DNA of 64,000 nucleotides from Spirochaetales bacterium (GCA_016839055.1 JAEKNX010000004.1:310001-374000); one strand, 5' to 3'; shown: positions 39,121-48,519, counted from the first letter of the stretch. Program-made: numbers and translations. The notes: generated by a model from the sequence alone, not told the origin.

Positions 39121-40261
39121 AAATAAAATAAAAACAACATATGGAGCTATAATATTGGCCGCAGGCTTTTCATCACGAATGGGCCGGCTGAAGCCGCTTA
39201 TGCAGCTCGGAGGCTGTACTGTGCTTGAGCATCAGATTCGGTTGTTTCAGTCTGTTGGAATTGATTCACCTGTTGTTGTTGTCGGCCATCATGCTGATGA
39301 GGTGATTCCCACTGCCGAAAGGCTGGGTGCACGAGCTGTGCTGAACAGCCGTTATGAAGCGGGCATGTTCTCATCAGTCATAGCCGGAGTCGGGGCACTA
39401 AGAGATTCCAGTATAGACGCATTTTTCATGCTTCCGGTTGATGTTCCGCTAGTCTTGGGAATCTTTCTTAAGCGGATGTGCAGAATCTTTGAAGAAGAGT
39501 CTGCACGTATCATTTATCCGGAATACAGGGGAGAATCAGGACATCCGCCGCTGATCAGCTCCTCTCTCATTCCAGAGATCCTCAAGCATGACGGAGCCGG
39601 GGGGCTTCGGACGGTGCTTGCGAACTATGAATCAGGCACTTTTGGGTTTGAGACTGGCGAAGAGGGTATTCTTTTTGATATGGATACCCCTGATGCTTAT
39701 GAGAAAATAAAACATAGATGGGATGAGAGGCAGCTTCCGAAGGAGAGCGAATGCCTACATCTGCTGAATGACTATGCAACTCCGTTAGACGTGATTAGTC
39801 ATTCTGAGAAGGTCTCGGAGCTATCCGGTATTATATGCCGAAAGTTGAACAATCGGGGATTTAATCTATCTATTCAGCTTGCCGAGCGGGCAGGGCTGCT
39901 GCATGATGTGGCCAAGAGTTTGCCCAATCACGCCCGTGAAGGCGCGCGGATACTGACCCTTCATGGTTATAATGATATTGCGTTGATAACCGGGCAGCAT
40001 ATGAACCTATACTATAGCTCCGGCAGCCCGATAACCGAGGCGGAGATCCTCTATTTAGCCGACAAGCTCCTTGATGGTGTTGAAGTATGTCCTCTCGTTC
40101 ATCGCCGGACTGAGTCACTCCGCCAGAAAGGCGATACTCCGGAGATTCGGAACGCAATAAACAAGCGTTTTGATTCTGCTGAATGTATCGCTGCAGCTGT
40201 TGAAGAACTTCTCGGGGAACCTTTGATGAAATTTATTCAATTCGATAGAGGCTCAAAATAA
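39113..40261 (+). CDS. MobA/MocA-like nucleotidyltransferase fused to an HD domain (DVU_1551-like)
   Basis: Probable cytidylyl- or guanylyltransferase for molybdopterin, 382 residues. The N-terminal half has the NTP-transferase motif ILAAGFSSRMGRLKPLMQLG, then DAFFMLPVDVPLV. The C-terminal half is an HD phosphohydrolase-like domain with ERAGLLHDVAKSLPNHA. There is no in-frame ATG ahead of the domain. TTG 39113, overlapping the previous stop by 8 bases, is chosen; TTG 39074 is an alternative. Xanthine-oxidase-family enzymes use the cytosine dinucleotide cofactor, so MocA-like activity fits the operon. Last gene of the series. Confidence 0.85.
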   Translation: MTENKIKTTYGAIILAAGFSSRMGRLKPLMQLGGCTVLEHQIRLFQSVGIDSPVVVVGHHADEVIPTAERLGARAVLNSRYEAGMFSSVIAGVGALRDSSIDAFFMLPVDVPLVLGIFLKRMCRIFEEESARIIYPEYRGESGHPPLISSSLIPEILKHDGAGGLRTVLANYESGTFGFETGEEGILFDMDTPDAYEKIKHRWDERQLPKESECLHLLNDYATPLDVISHSEKVSELSGIICRKLNNRGFNLSIQLAERAGLLHDVAKSLPNHAREGARILTLHGYNDIALITGQHMNLYYSSGSPITEAEILYLADKLLDGVEVCPLVHRRTESLRQKGDTPEIRNAINKRFDSAECIAAAVEELLGEPLMKFIQFDRGSK

Positions 40262-40310
40262 GGCCCGGCAATCACATCATAATCGGGGCAATCAGGTTCT
40301 CATAGGATAA

Positions 40311-40520
40311 TATCGATTAGTTCTTGAATCGGAAGAGTTTAATACACCAATTTTTAGTACCAGCACTATAGAGCAAGCATGTAAGGAAGCGGTGAGGATG
40401 GGAAACCCTGGGATTAATTCTATTGAGTTATTAAGTGCTTTCGGTCAGAATGAAATAAAACTCATAATAAATAGCGTAAGCGAAAAGACGCCTGTTGGGC
40501 CGGTTGGCTCCTTCGACTGA
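40311..40520 (+). other. Short open frame in the gap after the molybdoenzyme operon, unrecognised
   Basis: The 403-base gap 40262-40664 contains an open frame from 40311 to a TGA at 40518. Its only internal ATG is at 40398, leaving 41 codons beginning MGNPGINSIELL and ending GPVGSFD. No ribosome binding site precedes it. It could be the tail of a decayed gene, a small protein, or chance. The rest of the gap holds the symporter promoter and an inverted repeat ATTAAGA-N2-TCTTAAT (40528-40543). Confidence 0.25.
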
Positions 40521-40555
40521 AATAATCATTAAGAAATCTTAATAAATATTTAATA

Positions 40556-40584
40556 TTGACTTAAGGTTTATGCTCAAATACTGT
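40556..40584 (+). promoter_or_regulatory. Promoter candidate for the sodium:solute symporter gene
   Basis: TTGACT (40556-40561), a 17-base spacer and TACTGT (40579-40584), 80 bases before the start. An inverted repeat (40528-40543) lies just upstream and could bind the neighbouring OmpR-type regulator or another factor. Confidence 0.45.
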
Positions 40585-40664
40585 GTCATAATTAAATATC
40601 GACATATGAAAGAATATGATATATATTAGTTGCATGTGCAAACAATTTATAAGGAGGATTGAAT

Positions 40665-42245
40665 ATGGAATTTTTAAGTTCACCTGGTGGCATCATTGCC
40701 TTGTCTATTTATTTCATGATCATTATTTTGATCGGCGTGAAATACTCAAAAAAAGCTAAGACAACAAATGATTACATCATTGCAGACAGGGGGTTGACCA
40801 CACCCTTTGTTACAGCATCTGTTACCGCAACATGGATTGGCGGGGCGGTTATTTTAGGTGGTGCATCAGAAGCTTTTAGAGGCGGTTTTCAGGCAATTGT
40901 TTGGGACCCCTGGTCACCTGTTTTAACATTGATGATAAGCGGTTTCTTTCTTGTAAGGGTTTTTAGAAAGTCAAAGTTTTTAACCATCGTCGATTATTAC
41001 AATAGCAGATTCAACAAGAAAATCGGAGCATTCGGTATTGTCATCAATACTCTTGCTCTTGTCTCATGGCTTTCCGCACAGCTCTTATCTCTCGGAGTAG
41101 TGCTATCAATGATTACCGGATTCAGTCTGTTAGCCGGAACCATCATTGGTGCGGTTGTCATTCTGATTATATCTCTTGTGGGTGGTCTCTGGGCTTTATC
41201 GCGTTCCGACATGTTGGCATTCATCATCATCGGGCTGTCAATGTTGATAATGGTTCCGTATGCCTTCAGTGCTGTTGGGGGTGTGAAAGAATTCATTGCT
41301 AATGCTGGTACCTTCGATGGTAACCCGCCGTTTGCACTCTTTTACTCTATAAACTTGAATGAAGCAGGCGATGTCTTCGGATTTGACGGTTATACCGGAG
41401 CACTCGGTATTCTCTACATGCTCGCCGCATGGTTCTCTGTTGCACTCGGTGATGCCGGTGGTCCGGTTCTTACTGCAAGAGCCCTAGCCGCAAAGAGTGA
41501 AAGAACCGCAACAAAGGGTTTTATCTACGGCGGTCTTTTCTATCTTGTACTTGGAATGATTCCCGTAATCATAGGTATGTGTGTGTTTATTCTGAACCCG
41601 GGCTTTCCTGAGGGTGAATGGGATAATATCCTGCCTTGGTTTATTGCAAACTATGTTCCAGGATGGCTCAGAATTATGTTTCTCGTTGCCCTGGCTTCGG
41701 CTATAGTCAGTACTGCTGGTGATACAATTCTATCAACCGGTGCAATGCTTGGAAATACAGGCCAGCAGATGATTAATCCCAAGGCAACTGATAAAAACAG
41801 GCTGCTCGGAACAAGGATCTGTATGGTTATCCTGACGATAATTGCATTAATCTTCGGACTTGTTCTCGGTAACCTTTATAACCTCCTCGTTTTCGCAGGA
41901 GCCCTTGGCTTTCCGACAATGGCCGCCGTTTATATCTGCGGTATTGTATGGAAAAAGACTAATAATTCCGGAGCTTATGCATCAATGTCGAGTGGTGTAA
42001 TAAGTTGGATAATCGGTGTTTTTATATTCCTTCCGTCGGTTGAAGGTGATGTATGGGAAGCCATCTACATGGCATGTGTACCGGCCTTCCTTGTCAGTCT
42101 TACAGCATTGATAGTTGTCTCTAATCTGACACAGAAAAAAGATCCGGCAAACCCAATAAGAGATATTGACGGTAATGATATCTCTGATACAAAGCTTTTT
42201 GTCTGGGGAAAGAAGAAGGACGCCGCCGAAGTGGCTTCTAGGTAG
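40665..42245 (+). CDS. Sodium:solute symporter (SSS family)
   Basis: Membrane symporter of 526 residues with about 13 hydrophobic helices. Family features are NDYIIADRGLTTPFVTAS, TWIGGAVILGGASEAF and, in the sodium-site helix 8 region, LVALASAIVSTAGDTILS. ATG 40665 follows AAGGAGG by 7 bases; TTG 40659 touches that site and is rejected. The C-terminal cytoplasmic tail is charged. Substrate is unknown. It lies between the molybdoenzyme operon and a convergent two-component system, so a link to either is possible but not shown. Confidence 0.92.
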   Translation: MEFLSSPGGIIALSIYFMIIILIGVKYSKKAKTTNDYIIADRGLTTPFVTASVTATWIGGAVILGGASEAFRGGFQAIVWDPWSPVLTLMISGFFLVRVFRKSKFLTIVDYYNSRFNKKIGAFGIVINTLALVSWLSAQLLSLGVVLSMITGFSLLAGTIIGAVVILIISLVGGLWALSRSDMLAFIIIGLSMLIMVPYAFSAVGGVKEFIANAGTFDGNPPFALFYSINLNEAGDVFGFDGYTGALGILYMLAAWFSVALGDAGGPVLTARALAAKSERTATKGFIYGGLFYLVLGMIPVIIGMCVFILNPGFPEGEWDNILPWFIANYVPGWLRIMFLVALASAIVSTAGDTILSTGAMLGNTGQQMINPKATDKNRLLGTRICMVILTIIALIFGLVLGNLYNLLVFAGALGFPTMAAVYICGIVWKKTNNSGAYASMSSGVISWIIGVFIFLPSVEGDVWEAIYMACVPAFLVSLTALIVVSNLTQKKDPANPIRDIDGNDISDTKLFVWGKKKDAAEVASR

Positions 42246-42268
42246 AAGAATTTTAAAAATAAAATTAA

Positions 42269-43642
42269 TTATGTGGCAGGAAGCATTATGCGGAAGACCG
42301 TAGTAAAACGATCATTATCTGTGAGTATGATGCTTCCGCCGTGTTTTTCAAGAATTTCTTTAGCAATATTAAGCCCCAGTCCTGAACTGGGGCCTTTTTT
42401 ATTACTGTAATTATTATAGTAATACGGCATGAAGATGCTTGCCTTGACATCTTCTGTTATGCTAATACCGTTATTCATGAAATTTATTACAATTTCTCCG
42501 TTCCGCATTTCTGATGAGATTAATACATCGGTCGGATTCTCGTTATGTTTAAGACAGTTGTCGAGGATGTTGTTAAAGACCCGCTTCATATTTATCCTGT
42601 CTATATACAGGACACGGCTCTCTTCTTCTATATCAATTTCGACATTGAAACCGGCTCTGGTGAAGGCAATATAGTAATTCGCACAGACTTCCCGCAGAAC
42701 TTCATTGATATCGTAATCACCTCGTTTCAGCAGAGTTTCGGTATGGCGGGACTGGACCTGCTCGAAGAGCATGGAAACAATATTATTCAGATCTTTGACA
42801 CTGTTGTCTATATATCCGAAATATTCGTTTATCTTTTCGGTATTGTTATATTTTTCACCGAGAAGGGCGGTGTATCCTGTTAGGCATGTTAGAGGTGACT
42901 TGATGTCATGGGAAAGATTTGTAATAAGCTGATTACTGTTCTCCTGAATCTCGGCATTTACCTTTTTAATCATTTCCATCTCTTTAACCGTCTGGTTGTA
43001 GGCTTCCGCCAGCTCTCTGGCTTCAATTAATTGGAATTGGTCCGATTCAATTCTCGTCTGCAGATGTGGAATCTTTGTTATCTTTTCCTGAATATACAGA
43101 AACTCCCTGCTTAACTTACCGTAGATGTCCTTAAAGTAAAAAAATGAAAACCCGGTAGAAATTAAAAGAATGCCCATAATCATCAAGCCAATATAGTATG
43201 CTGCCTCATTTCTTAATAATTCAAGTTCAGTCTCAGGTATGGATTGATCAAAGAGGATGATGTTTTCATTTCCCTCTTCATCAAGATAAACTTTATGCGT
43301 AACAAATTCAGTCCATGTATCGAGATTTATCCGATCGAGGAGCTGTTTGAAGGAATATTTTTTGCCGGGAATACTATTTTTGCCCCTCGTATAAATTACT
43401 TCGAGGTTCTTATTTATTACTTCAATAGTGAGGCCGCTGTTGTGAAGGAAATCATCATTTAGAGTCTCATAGCTTAAAAGATCAATTTCTTTGTTGTTAA
43501 AATAATGTCTATGCATCTGATTGGTCATAATTTTCTCAATAAAGTAATCATAAATAAAAATCGAGGATGTTACCGTGATTATCAATATGATTAGCTTCGA
43601 TAAGAGATACTTTCGCAGACTGATTTCGCGGCTATTGTTCAT
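42269..43642 (-). CDS. Sensor histidine kinase (HisKA, EnvZ-like architecture)
   Basis: Membrane kinase of 457 residues. Helices at about 10-30 and 170-190 flank an extracytoplasmic sensor of about 140 residues. A HAMP-like or coiled segment leads to the H-box ITNLSHDIKSPLTCLTGYTA, then the N-box NILDNCLKHN and G-boxes GPSSGLGLNIAKEILEKHGG. The gene overlaps its response regulator by 11 bases. It lies convergent to the symporter gene, 23 bases away. Signal unknown. Confidence 0.92.
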   Translation of the reverse strand: MNNSREISLRKYLLSKLIILIITVTSSIFIYDYFIEKIMTNQMHRHYFNNKEIDLLSYETLNDDFLHNSGLTIEVINKNLEVIYTRGKNSIPGKKYSFKQLLDRINLDTWTEFVTHKVYLDEEGNENIILFDQSIPETELELLRNEAAYYIGLMIMGILLISTGFSFFYFKDIYGKLSREFLYIQEKITKIPHLQTRIESDQFQLIEARELAEAYNQTVKEMEMIKKVNAEIQENSNQLITNLSHDIKSPLTCLTGYTALLGEKYNNTEKINEYFGYIDNSVKDLNNIVSMLFEQVQSRHTETLLKRGDYDINEVLREVCANYYIAFTRAGFNVEIDIEEESRVLYIDRINMKRVFNNILDNCLKHNENPTDVLISSEMRNGEIVINFMNNGISITEDVKASIFMPYYYNNYSNKKGPSSGLGLNIAKEILEKHGGSIILTDNDRFTTVFRIMLPAT

Positions 43643-44309
43643 TTATTTTGTAGCCCAGTCCCCTTATCGTCTGGATGTATCTTGGCTGCCTGCTGCTGTC
43701 CATCAGTTTTTCTCTGAGTCTGCTGATGTGAACAGTTATAGTATTCTCATCCTTAAAGTTGAACTCTCCGAATACCTCATTGTATAGTTGATTCTTTGTG
43801 AAAATATGGTCTGGTGAATTGACAAGAATTATCAGTATCTTATATTCAGTCGCAGTCAGCTCACAGTCTTTTTCATTTATAAAGACCTGGCATTTCTCGG
43901 TATTTATTTCAATATCTCCAAATTTCAGTATCTTCCTACAGCCGGAGAATGTATAACTTCGCCTGAGCTGGGCTTTGACTCGTGATACGAGTTCCAATGA
44001 GTTAAAAGGTTTACAGATATAGTCATCGGCTCCCAGGTCAAGGCCAAGGACTATATCCTGATTCATAGTTTTCGCAGTCAGGATGATGATCGGTACGTTT
44101 GAGGTTTTTCTGATTTTCTGCACGAGGGAGAAGCCGTCGAGCCCGGGCATCATAATATCAAAAATACATAAATCGACCTTCGTCGATTGGAAAATCTCCA
44201 GCGCCACTTTGCCGTCATTACCGACGATGACTTCCCAACCTTCTTTTTCCATATATATTCTTACTAGGTTGGAAAGGTCAGGCTTGTCATCTGCGACGAG
44301 TATCCTCAT
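43632..44309 (-). CDS. OmpR/PhoB-family response regulator
   Basis: DNA-binding regulator of 225 residues partnered with the adjacent kinase. The receiver domain has VADDKPD and the phosphoacceptor in CIFDIMMPGLDGF. The winged helix spans about 125-222 (TATEYKILIILVNSP, TITVHISRLREKL, QTIRGLGYKI). The ATG three codons upstream of the chosen start sits directly on the AAAGG ribosome binding site, so MRILVADD at 44309 is preferred. Targets are unknown. Confidence 0.93.
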   Translation of the reverse strand: MRILVADDKPDLSNLVRIYMEKEGWEVIVGNDGKVALEIFQSTKVDLCIFDIMMPGLDGFSLVQKIRKTSNVPIIILTAKTMNQDIVLGLDLGADDYICKPFNSLELVSRVKAQLRRSYTFSGCRKILKFGDIEINTEKCQVFINEKDCELTATEYKILIILVNSPDHIFTKNQLYNEVFGEFNFKDENTITVHISRLREKLMDSSRQPRYIQTIRGLGYKINEQ

Positions 44310-44499
44310 GAAGTACATCCTTTAGGCTGATAATCATTTTATTGTATCATTAATATCAGCAGATGAAAAAAGCCGCGCGCTTAAATAATTGAAATATTAT
44401 AATGGTGTCACCGTAATAACCACAATCGGATAATATCGGCACTAAGGTCAGGAAAACTGCAGACACTCTTTTCGGTTCGCGGGGACTTATGAAATACCG

Positions 44500-45534
44500 C
44501 TAATAGGCTTCTTCGTTATCAACGTTTGTAACCCCTGCGGAGGCAAATGAGGCCATCTCCCGGGAAATTCTCACCCCCAGTTCAACCATGAAGCCTCCAA
44601 TCACTGCCCCGGTGCCTTCTCCTAGTCTCATGTTGAAGTCTACAATTGGTTCGAGCCCCATGGCATCGAGCATTACCTTATGACCCTTAACTTTTGACTT
44701 GTGGCCGGCGAAGAGATAGTCTGATACCGATGGGTCAATAAGCCATGCCATGTATGCGCCAGATGTGACAGGAAAACCGTCTATCATGCAGGCTACCCCT
44801 CTTCCTTTCAGTCCCAGAATAAATCCTGCCATCGTGCATAGCTCAAAGCCTCCGAGTTTTCGCATGATATCCATCGGGCCGGAATATGGCGCGTGTTTCA
44901 AGATAGACTCGAGAATTATCCGCCGCTTTTTTTCGAGCAGCTCATCGCTGATTCCGGTTCCCTTGTCGATTATAGAATCGGCTTCCAGTCCTGCTGCAAC
45001 GACCATTGCGGCAGCGCTTGAAGTATTGCTTATTCCCATGTCTCCGAGAGCCGTCAGCTGATAGCCATCAGCGACGGCTGATTTAGCAAGTCTCTTCCCG
45101 TTTTCGAGACATTTTTCCAGTTCGGAGTCAGACATCGCCTCCTCTTCATGGAAGTTCTTCGTACCCTTTGCTACCTTGCAGTCAATTATTCCCGGATTAT
45201 CAAAATCAGCCGCCACTCCCGCGTCCACGGCCTTAACCTCGAAGCCGCAGTGGTTTGCAAGTACGTTTATTCCGGCTCCGCCGCTTACGAAGTTCATTAC
45301 CATTTGAGGTGTTACCTCGCTTGGAAACATCGAGACTCCGGAGGTGTTTATCCCATGATCACCTGCTATCACGTAGACTGCCTTTTTTTCTATAATCGGC
45401 GGAACCTTATTCTGTATTCGAGCCATCTTCATCGCATACTCTTCGAGTTTTCCAAGGCTCCCGACCGGTTTGGTCAGGTTATCTAGATGGTTCTGCATTT
45501 TTTCCTGTATTTCATTATTACTGTTACTGCTCAC
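44500..45534 (-). CDS. cobT: Nicotinate-nucleotide-dimethylbenzimidazole phosphoribosyltransferase
   Basis: Activates the lower-ligand base of cobalamin by making alpha-ribazole phosphate. It is 344 residues, the usual length. Family motifs are LTKPVGSLGKLEEYA, VIAGDHGINTSGVS, ALGDMGISNTSSAAA and the catalytic Glu region MRLGEGTGA. It is the last gene of a seven-gene cobalamin operon, 4 bases after cobC. Activated base is then used by cobS. Which base is natural here (dimethylbenzimidazole or another) is not visible. Confidence 0.96.
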   Translation of the reverse strand: MSSNSNNEIQEKMQNHLDNLTKPVGSLGKLEEYAMKMARIQNKVPPIIEKKAVYVIAGDHGINTSGVSMFPSEVTPQMVMNFVSGGAGINVLANHCGFEVKAVDAGVAADFDNPGIIDCKVAKGTKNFHEEEAMSDSELEKCLENGKRLAKSAVADGYQLTALGDMGISNTSSAAAMVVAAGLEADSIIDKGTGISDELLEKKRRIILESILKHAPYSGPMDIMRKLGGFELCTMAGFILGLKGRGVACMIDGFPVTSGAYMAWLIDPSVSDYLFAGHKSKVKGHKVMLDAMGLEPIVDFNMRLGEGTGAVIGGFMVELGVRISREMASFASAGVTNVDNEEAY

Positions 45535-45538
45535 AATC

Positions 45539-46141
45539 TTACTCCGTTATTTGTTTCAGGTTTGTCCCTGAAATCTGATATTTTCCGTCTTCAAACATCT
45601 GTATTCTACAGAAGTTTCCTCTGTCTATATGAAATGCCCAATGATTTTCGATGCCGCCTCCGGAGAGGATCGAAAGGAGGGTTCTAATGGGGCCTCCATG
45701 GCTGATAATAAGTATTGCCGGTTCATGACATAGTACAACTTGTTTGTTCCAGAAATTTTCAACTCTCTCATACAGCTGTCGAAGGGTCTCTCCCTCCGGT
45801 GGTGAGTGTTCAGCAGGGGCGCTAAGCCAATCAGTGAGAAGTTCCGGGGATTCATCATTTATCTCATCATAGGTTCTGCCTTCCCAAAGGCCGAAGTTGA
45901 TTTCCTTGAGTTCTTCGGCATGTATCGGCTTTAGTCCGAACGCTTCAGCTATCGGGGCAGCTGTATCAACGCAGCGCCTCATCGGGCTGGTGAATATGAG
46001 ATTAACCCCATTACGGTTGAACTGCCCCGCCTTCAGAGCCGCTCTTGTTCTTCCTTTTGCGGTGAGGTCTACATCGCTTCCGGCTCCTGTGTAGCCGCGG
46101 CTGTCGCATTCTTCATGCCGGAGCAGGAAAATTGTTTTCAT
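45539..46141 (-). CDS. cobC: Alpha-ribazole phosphatase-like histidine phosphatase
   Basis: Histidine phosphatase superfamily protein of 200 residues. The active-site motif appears as LLRHEECDS where most members have RHG, so a Glu replaces the Gly. The other conserved blocks, TSPMRRCVDTA, EINFGLWEGRTYDEI and IISHGGPIRTLL, are intact. It removes phosphate from alpha-ribazole phosphate or from adenosylcobalamin phosphate. It overlaps cobS by 4 bases and precedes cobT. Confidence 0.88.
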   Translation of the reverse strand: MKTIFLLRHEECDSRGYTGAGSDVDLTAKGRTRAALKAGQFNRNGVNLIFTSPMRRCVDTAAPIAEAFGLKPIHAEELKEINFGLWEGRTYDEINDESPELLTDWLSAPAEHSPPEGETLRQLYERVENFWNKQVVLCHEPAILIISHGGPIRTLLSILSGGGIENHWAFHIDRGNFCRIQMFEDGKYQISGTNLKQITE

Positions 46142-46884
46142 GAGATGAAAACCTGAATAAAGAGAGGCAGCAGCAGCATTATAAGTACTTCACCAGTTTC
46201 TATCAGGCTGCCGTATACGTCCCCGGTGAGCCCTTCGAGTATTCTGCTGATAACCAGGGTCGCAATGCTCAGGAGGAGCAGGGCTGCAAGACAGGCAAAA
46301 ATTCCCGGCAGTCCTCCAATTAGAAAGGCGGCTGCAAGGGTGAAGAATCCGGCGAGAAGGGGTTCTCGCACTCTGCTGTACTCCTTGAAAAATGAACCCA
46401 TACCGTCCTTTCTCGCCGACGGGAAAATGAGGATGAAATTCATTGTAATCCAGCGAGCCCCCATTGGTATGAGCAAAAGGCTAAAGGAAGCACCGTCTTT
46501 AATAAACTGAAGAATAAGGGTCCATTTGAGAAGGAGCTGAATAATTAGCGCAATGGCCCCAAAGGCTCCGGTTCGGCTGTCTTTCATGATAGAGAGCTTT
46601 TCGGTTCTTGTTTTACCGCCGCCCAAGCCGTCGGCTAGATCCGCAAGGCCGTCGAGGTGAAGACCTCCGGTGATGACAACCCATATTAAAAGGATTAGGG
46701 CGGAACTTACCTCTGGAATGAAGAATTTTACGGACAGGAGGCTCGCTCCATACAAAAGCCCGCCGATAATAAGGCCTACTGCAGGGAAGAAGATTGTGGC
46801 CCTCGCGACACTCGCCATATCCTCATCCTGTCTGTACGGAATGGGGATGATCGTTAAAAACCTTATTGCGTATAATAGTTTCAT
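46138..46884 (-). CDS. cobS: Adenosylcobinamide-GDP ribazoletransferase (cobalamin synthase)
   Basis: Membrane enzyme of 248 residues that joins adenosylcobinamide-GDP to alpha-ribazole. Family motifs are FLTIIPIPYRQDED, GGLHLDGLADLADGLGGG, with its Asp-rich metal site, and KDSRTGAFGAIAL. Several hydrophobic helices are present, as is normal. It sits between cobU, 4 bases away, and cobC, which it overlaps. Confidence 0.95.
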   Translation of the reverse strand: MKLLYAIRFLTIIPIPYRQDEDMASVARATIFFPAVGLIIGGLLYGASLLSVKFFIPEVSSALILLIWVVITGGLHLDGLADLADGLGGGKTRTEKLSIMKDSRTGAFGAIALIIQLLLKWTLILQFIKDGASFSLLLIPMGARWITMNFILIFPSARKDGMGSFFKEYSRVREPLLAGFFTLAAAFLIGGLPGIFACLAALLLLSIATLVISRILEGLTGDVYGSLIETGEVLIMLLLPLFIQVFIS

Positions 46885-46888
46885 GAGC

Positions 46889-47443
46889 TCAACCCTTCAA
46901 TTTCTGAGGAATGCCGGCTGTCATCAGAATCACTTCATCGGCCGCGGCTGCGATTATCTGGTGGCTTATTCCTGCTATATCCTGGAAAATTCCCCCGAGC
47001 CTCGTTGGTGCAACAAGACCGACTTCAACCAGATTCGAGATGATTATTAACTCGGCGTCGATGCCGGCGGCTTTCGCGAGAATTGCTTTAACTTCGGAGG
47101 TAACCAGAGCCTGTGCTTCTTCCCGGGCAGGATCCTCTCCAAGCTCCATTATAATATTTGTTGCCAGCATAGTCAGGCAGTCGATGATTACAGCGGCTTT
47201 CCCTATTGAAGCGGCAGAGAGTATTGCCGAAACCTTGAGCGGTTCCTCGGCCGTTTGCCATTCGGCAGGTCTTGTCCTCTGATGCGCCTCAATTCTTTTC
47301 TCCATTCCGCCGTCAAGGGCGAGAGCTGTTGCTATATAGCTCACGTTTTTCCCTGATTCGCCGGATAATTCTGAGGCCCGATTCTGTGCCAATGAGGTCT
47401 TGCCGCTCTTGGTTCCGCCTAAAACGAGGGTTATTTTTCCCAT
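46889..47443 (-). CDS. cobU: Adenosylcobinamide kinase/guanylyltransferase
   Basis: Phosphorylates adenosylcobinamide and attaches GMP. It has 184 residues. The P-loop is LVLGGTKSGKTSLA, the guanylylated His lies in EAHQRTRP, and later blocks are IDCLTMLATN and IISNLVEVGLVAPTRLGG, all typical of CobU. The gene overlaps the aminotransferase-like gene by 13 bases, showing tight coupling. Confidence 0.95.
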   Translation of the reverse strand: MGKITLVLGGTKSGKTSLAQNRASELSGESGKNVSYIATALALDGGMEKRIEAHQRTRPAEWQTAEEPLKVSAILSAASIGKAAVIIDCLTMLATNIIMELGEDPAREEAQALVTSEVKAILAKAAGIDAELIIISNLVEVGLVAPTRLGGIFQDIAGISHQIIAAAADEVILMTAGIPQKLKG

Positions 47444-48519
47444 AATCTCTGTTTCCTTAATACTTTTATGAGTCTGCGATTTTTTTTCGAGGTAAGGACT
47501 CCTAACCGCGCAAAATCAGGAAGTCCGAAGGATGCACAGTCACGTATGAGAACCCCTGAGTTAAGTAGTTTTATTCTCATCTTATTTCGCTCCTCTTCTG
47601 AAGGATTTCCGTGTTTGACCATGATGAAGTTGGCGGTTCCCGGGAATATTTTAAGGTTAAAGTCCCTGAGCATTCGGATGAAGTCAGCCTTTGTCCTTCG
47701 TAGACTCTCCCATTGCCGCTCATAGACGTTCAGGGCCTTAAGTGCTGCGATTCCCGCCGCCTGAGCCTGGGAGCTTACACTCCAGACCGGTTGAAGCTTT
47801 TTCAGATTTGATATTATCTTTGAATCAGCCGCTATGTATCCGAGTCTGAGCCCGGGAAGAGAGAAATCCTTCGTCATAGATCTCATGATTATTATATTTT
47901 CAGCTGTAACAGAGCTCCTGTTTTCAGGGGACAGGAAGTTGATATAGGCCTCATCTATTATCAGATAGCCTTCAGATTCGCCGCAGGCTCGGCTGATTTT
48001 AAGGAGATCTTCGGTTTCAAGCTGGGTGCCTGTTGGATTGTTGGGATTACAGAGCCAGGTGGTTCTCGGCCGGCTCTCTCTAATCCGGCTGCACAGCTTT
48101 TCGGCCTCAGGGATGAAGTCATCTTCCTCACGGCTTCTGCACTCAATTACCCGGGCTCCCGAGATTCGCGAATATTTCTCATATTCTCCGTAAGAGGGGC
48201 CGGCAATGAGGGCGTCCCTGCCTGCTGAATTGAGCAGGTAGGAAAGAAGCCATATCCCCTGACTCAGCCCGTTAACAGGGATTATTTCATCCGTCCTTCG
48301 GTTTTGAAACCGGGAAATGGCCCCGCATAATTCCAGTGCCTTGGGATCCGGGTATTCGGAAATGCTGCTTTTTTTTACAGCCCTCCTGACATTGCGGGGC
48401 AGGGGGAAGGGGTTCACGCTGACCGAGAAATCCAGGAGCCTTCGTGATGTCATCCCTTTTTTCCCTAGTTCCGCATAATCCGGGCCGCCGTGGATCACGT
48501 CCTGTATTTTAAATTCCAT
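47431..48519 (-). CDS. Threonine-phosphate decarboxylase-like PLP enzyme (CobD of Salmonella naming)
   Basis: PLP-dependent enzyme of 362 residues, probably making the aminopropanol-phosphate arm of cobalamin. Fold-type I features are LDFSVSVNPFPLPRNVRRAV, CNPNNPTGTQLETEDL, LIIDEAYINF and the PLP lysine in SMTKDFSLPGLRLGYIA. It resembles histidinol-phosphate aminotransferase, but the cobalamin operon and the HGGPDYAELGKKG start favour the cobalamin role. ATG 48519 is chosen over an in-frame start 8 codons upstream because MEFKIQDVIHGG is the family-like start and GGGGA precedes it. Confidence 0.87.
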   Translation of the reverse strand: MEFKIQDVIHGGPDYAELGKKGMTSRRLLDFSVSVNPFPLPRNVRRAVKKSSISEYPDPKALELCGAISRFQNRRTDEIIPVNGLSQGIWLLSYLLNSAGRDALIAGPSYGEYEKYSRISGARVIECRSREEDDFIPEAEKLCSRIRESRPRTTWLCNPNNPTGTQLETEDLLKISRACGESEGYLIIDEAYINFLSPENRSSVTAENIIIMRSMTKDFSLPGLRLGYIAADSKIISNLKKLQPVWSVSSQAQAAGIAALKALNVYERQWESLRRTKADFIRMLRDFNLKIFPGTANFIMVKHGNPSEEERNKMRIKLLNSGVLIRDCASFGLPDFARLGVLTSKKNRRLIKVLRKQRLWEK

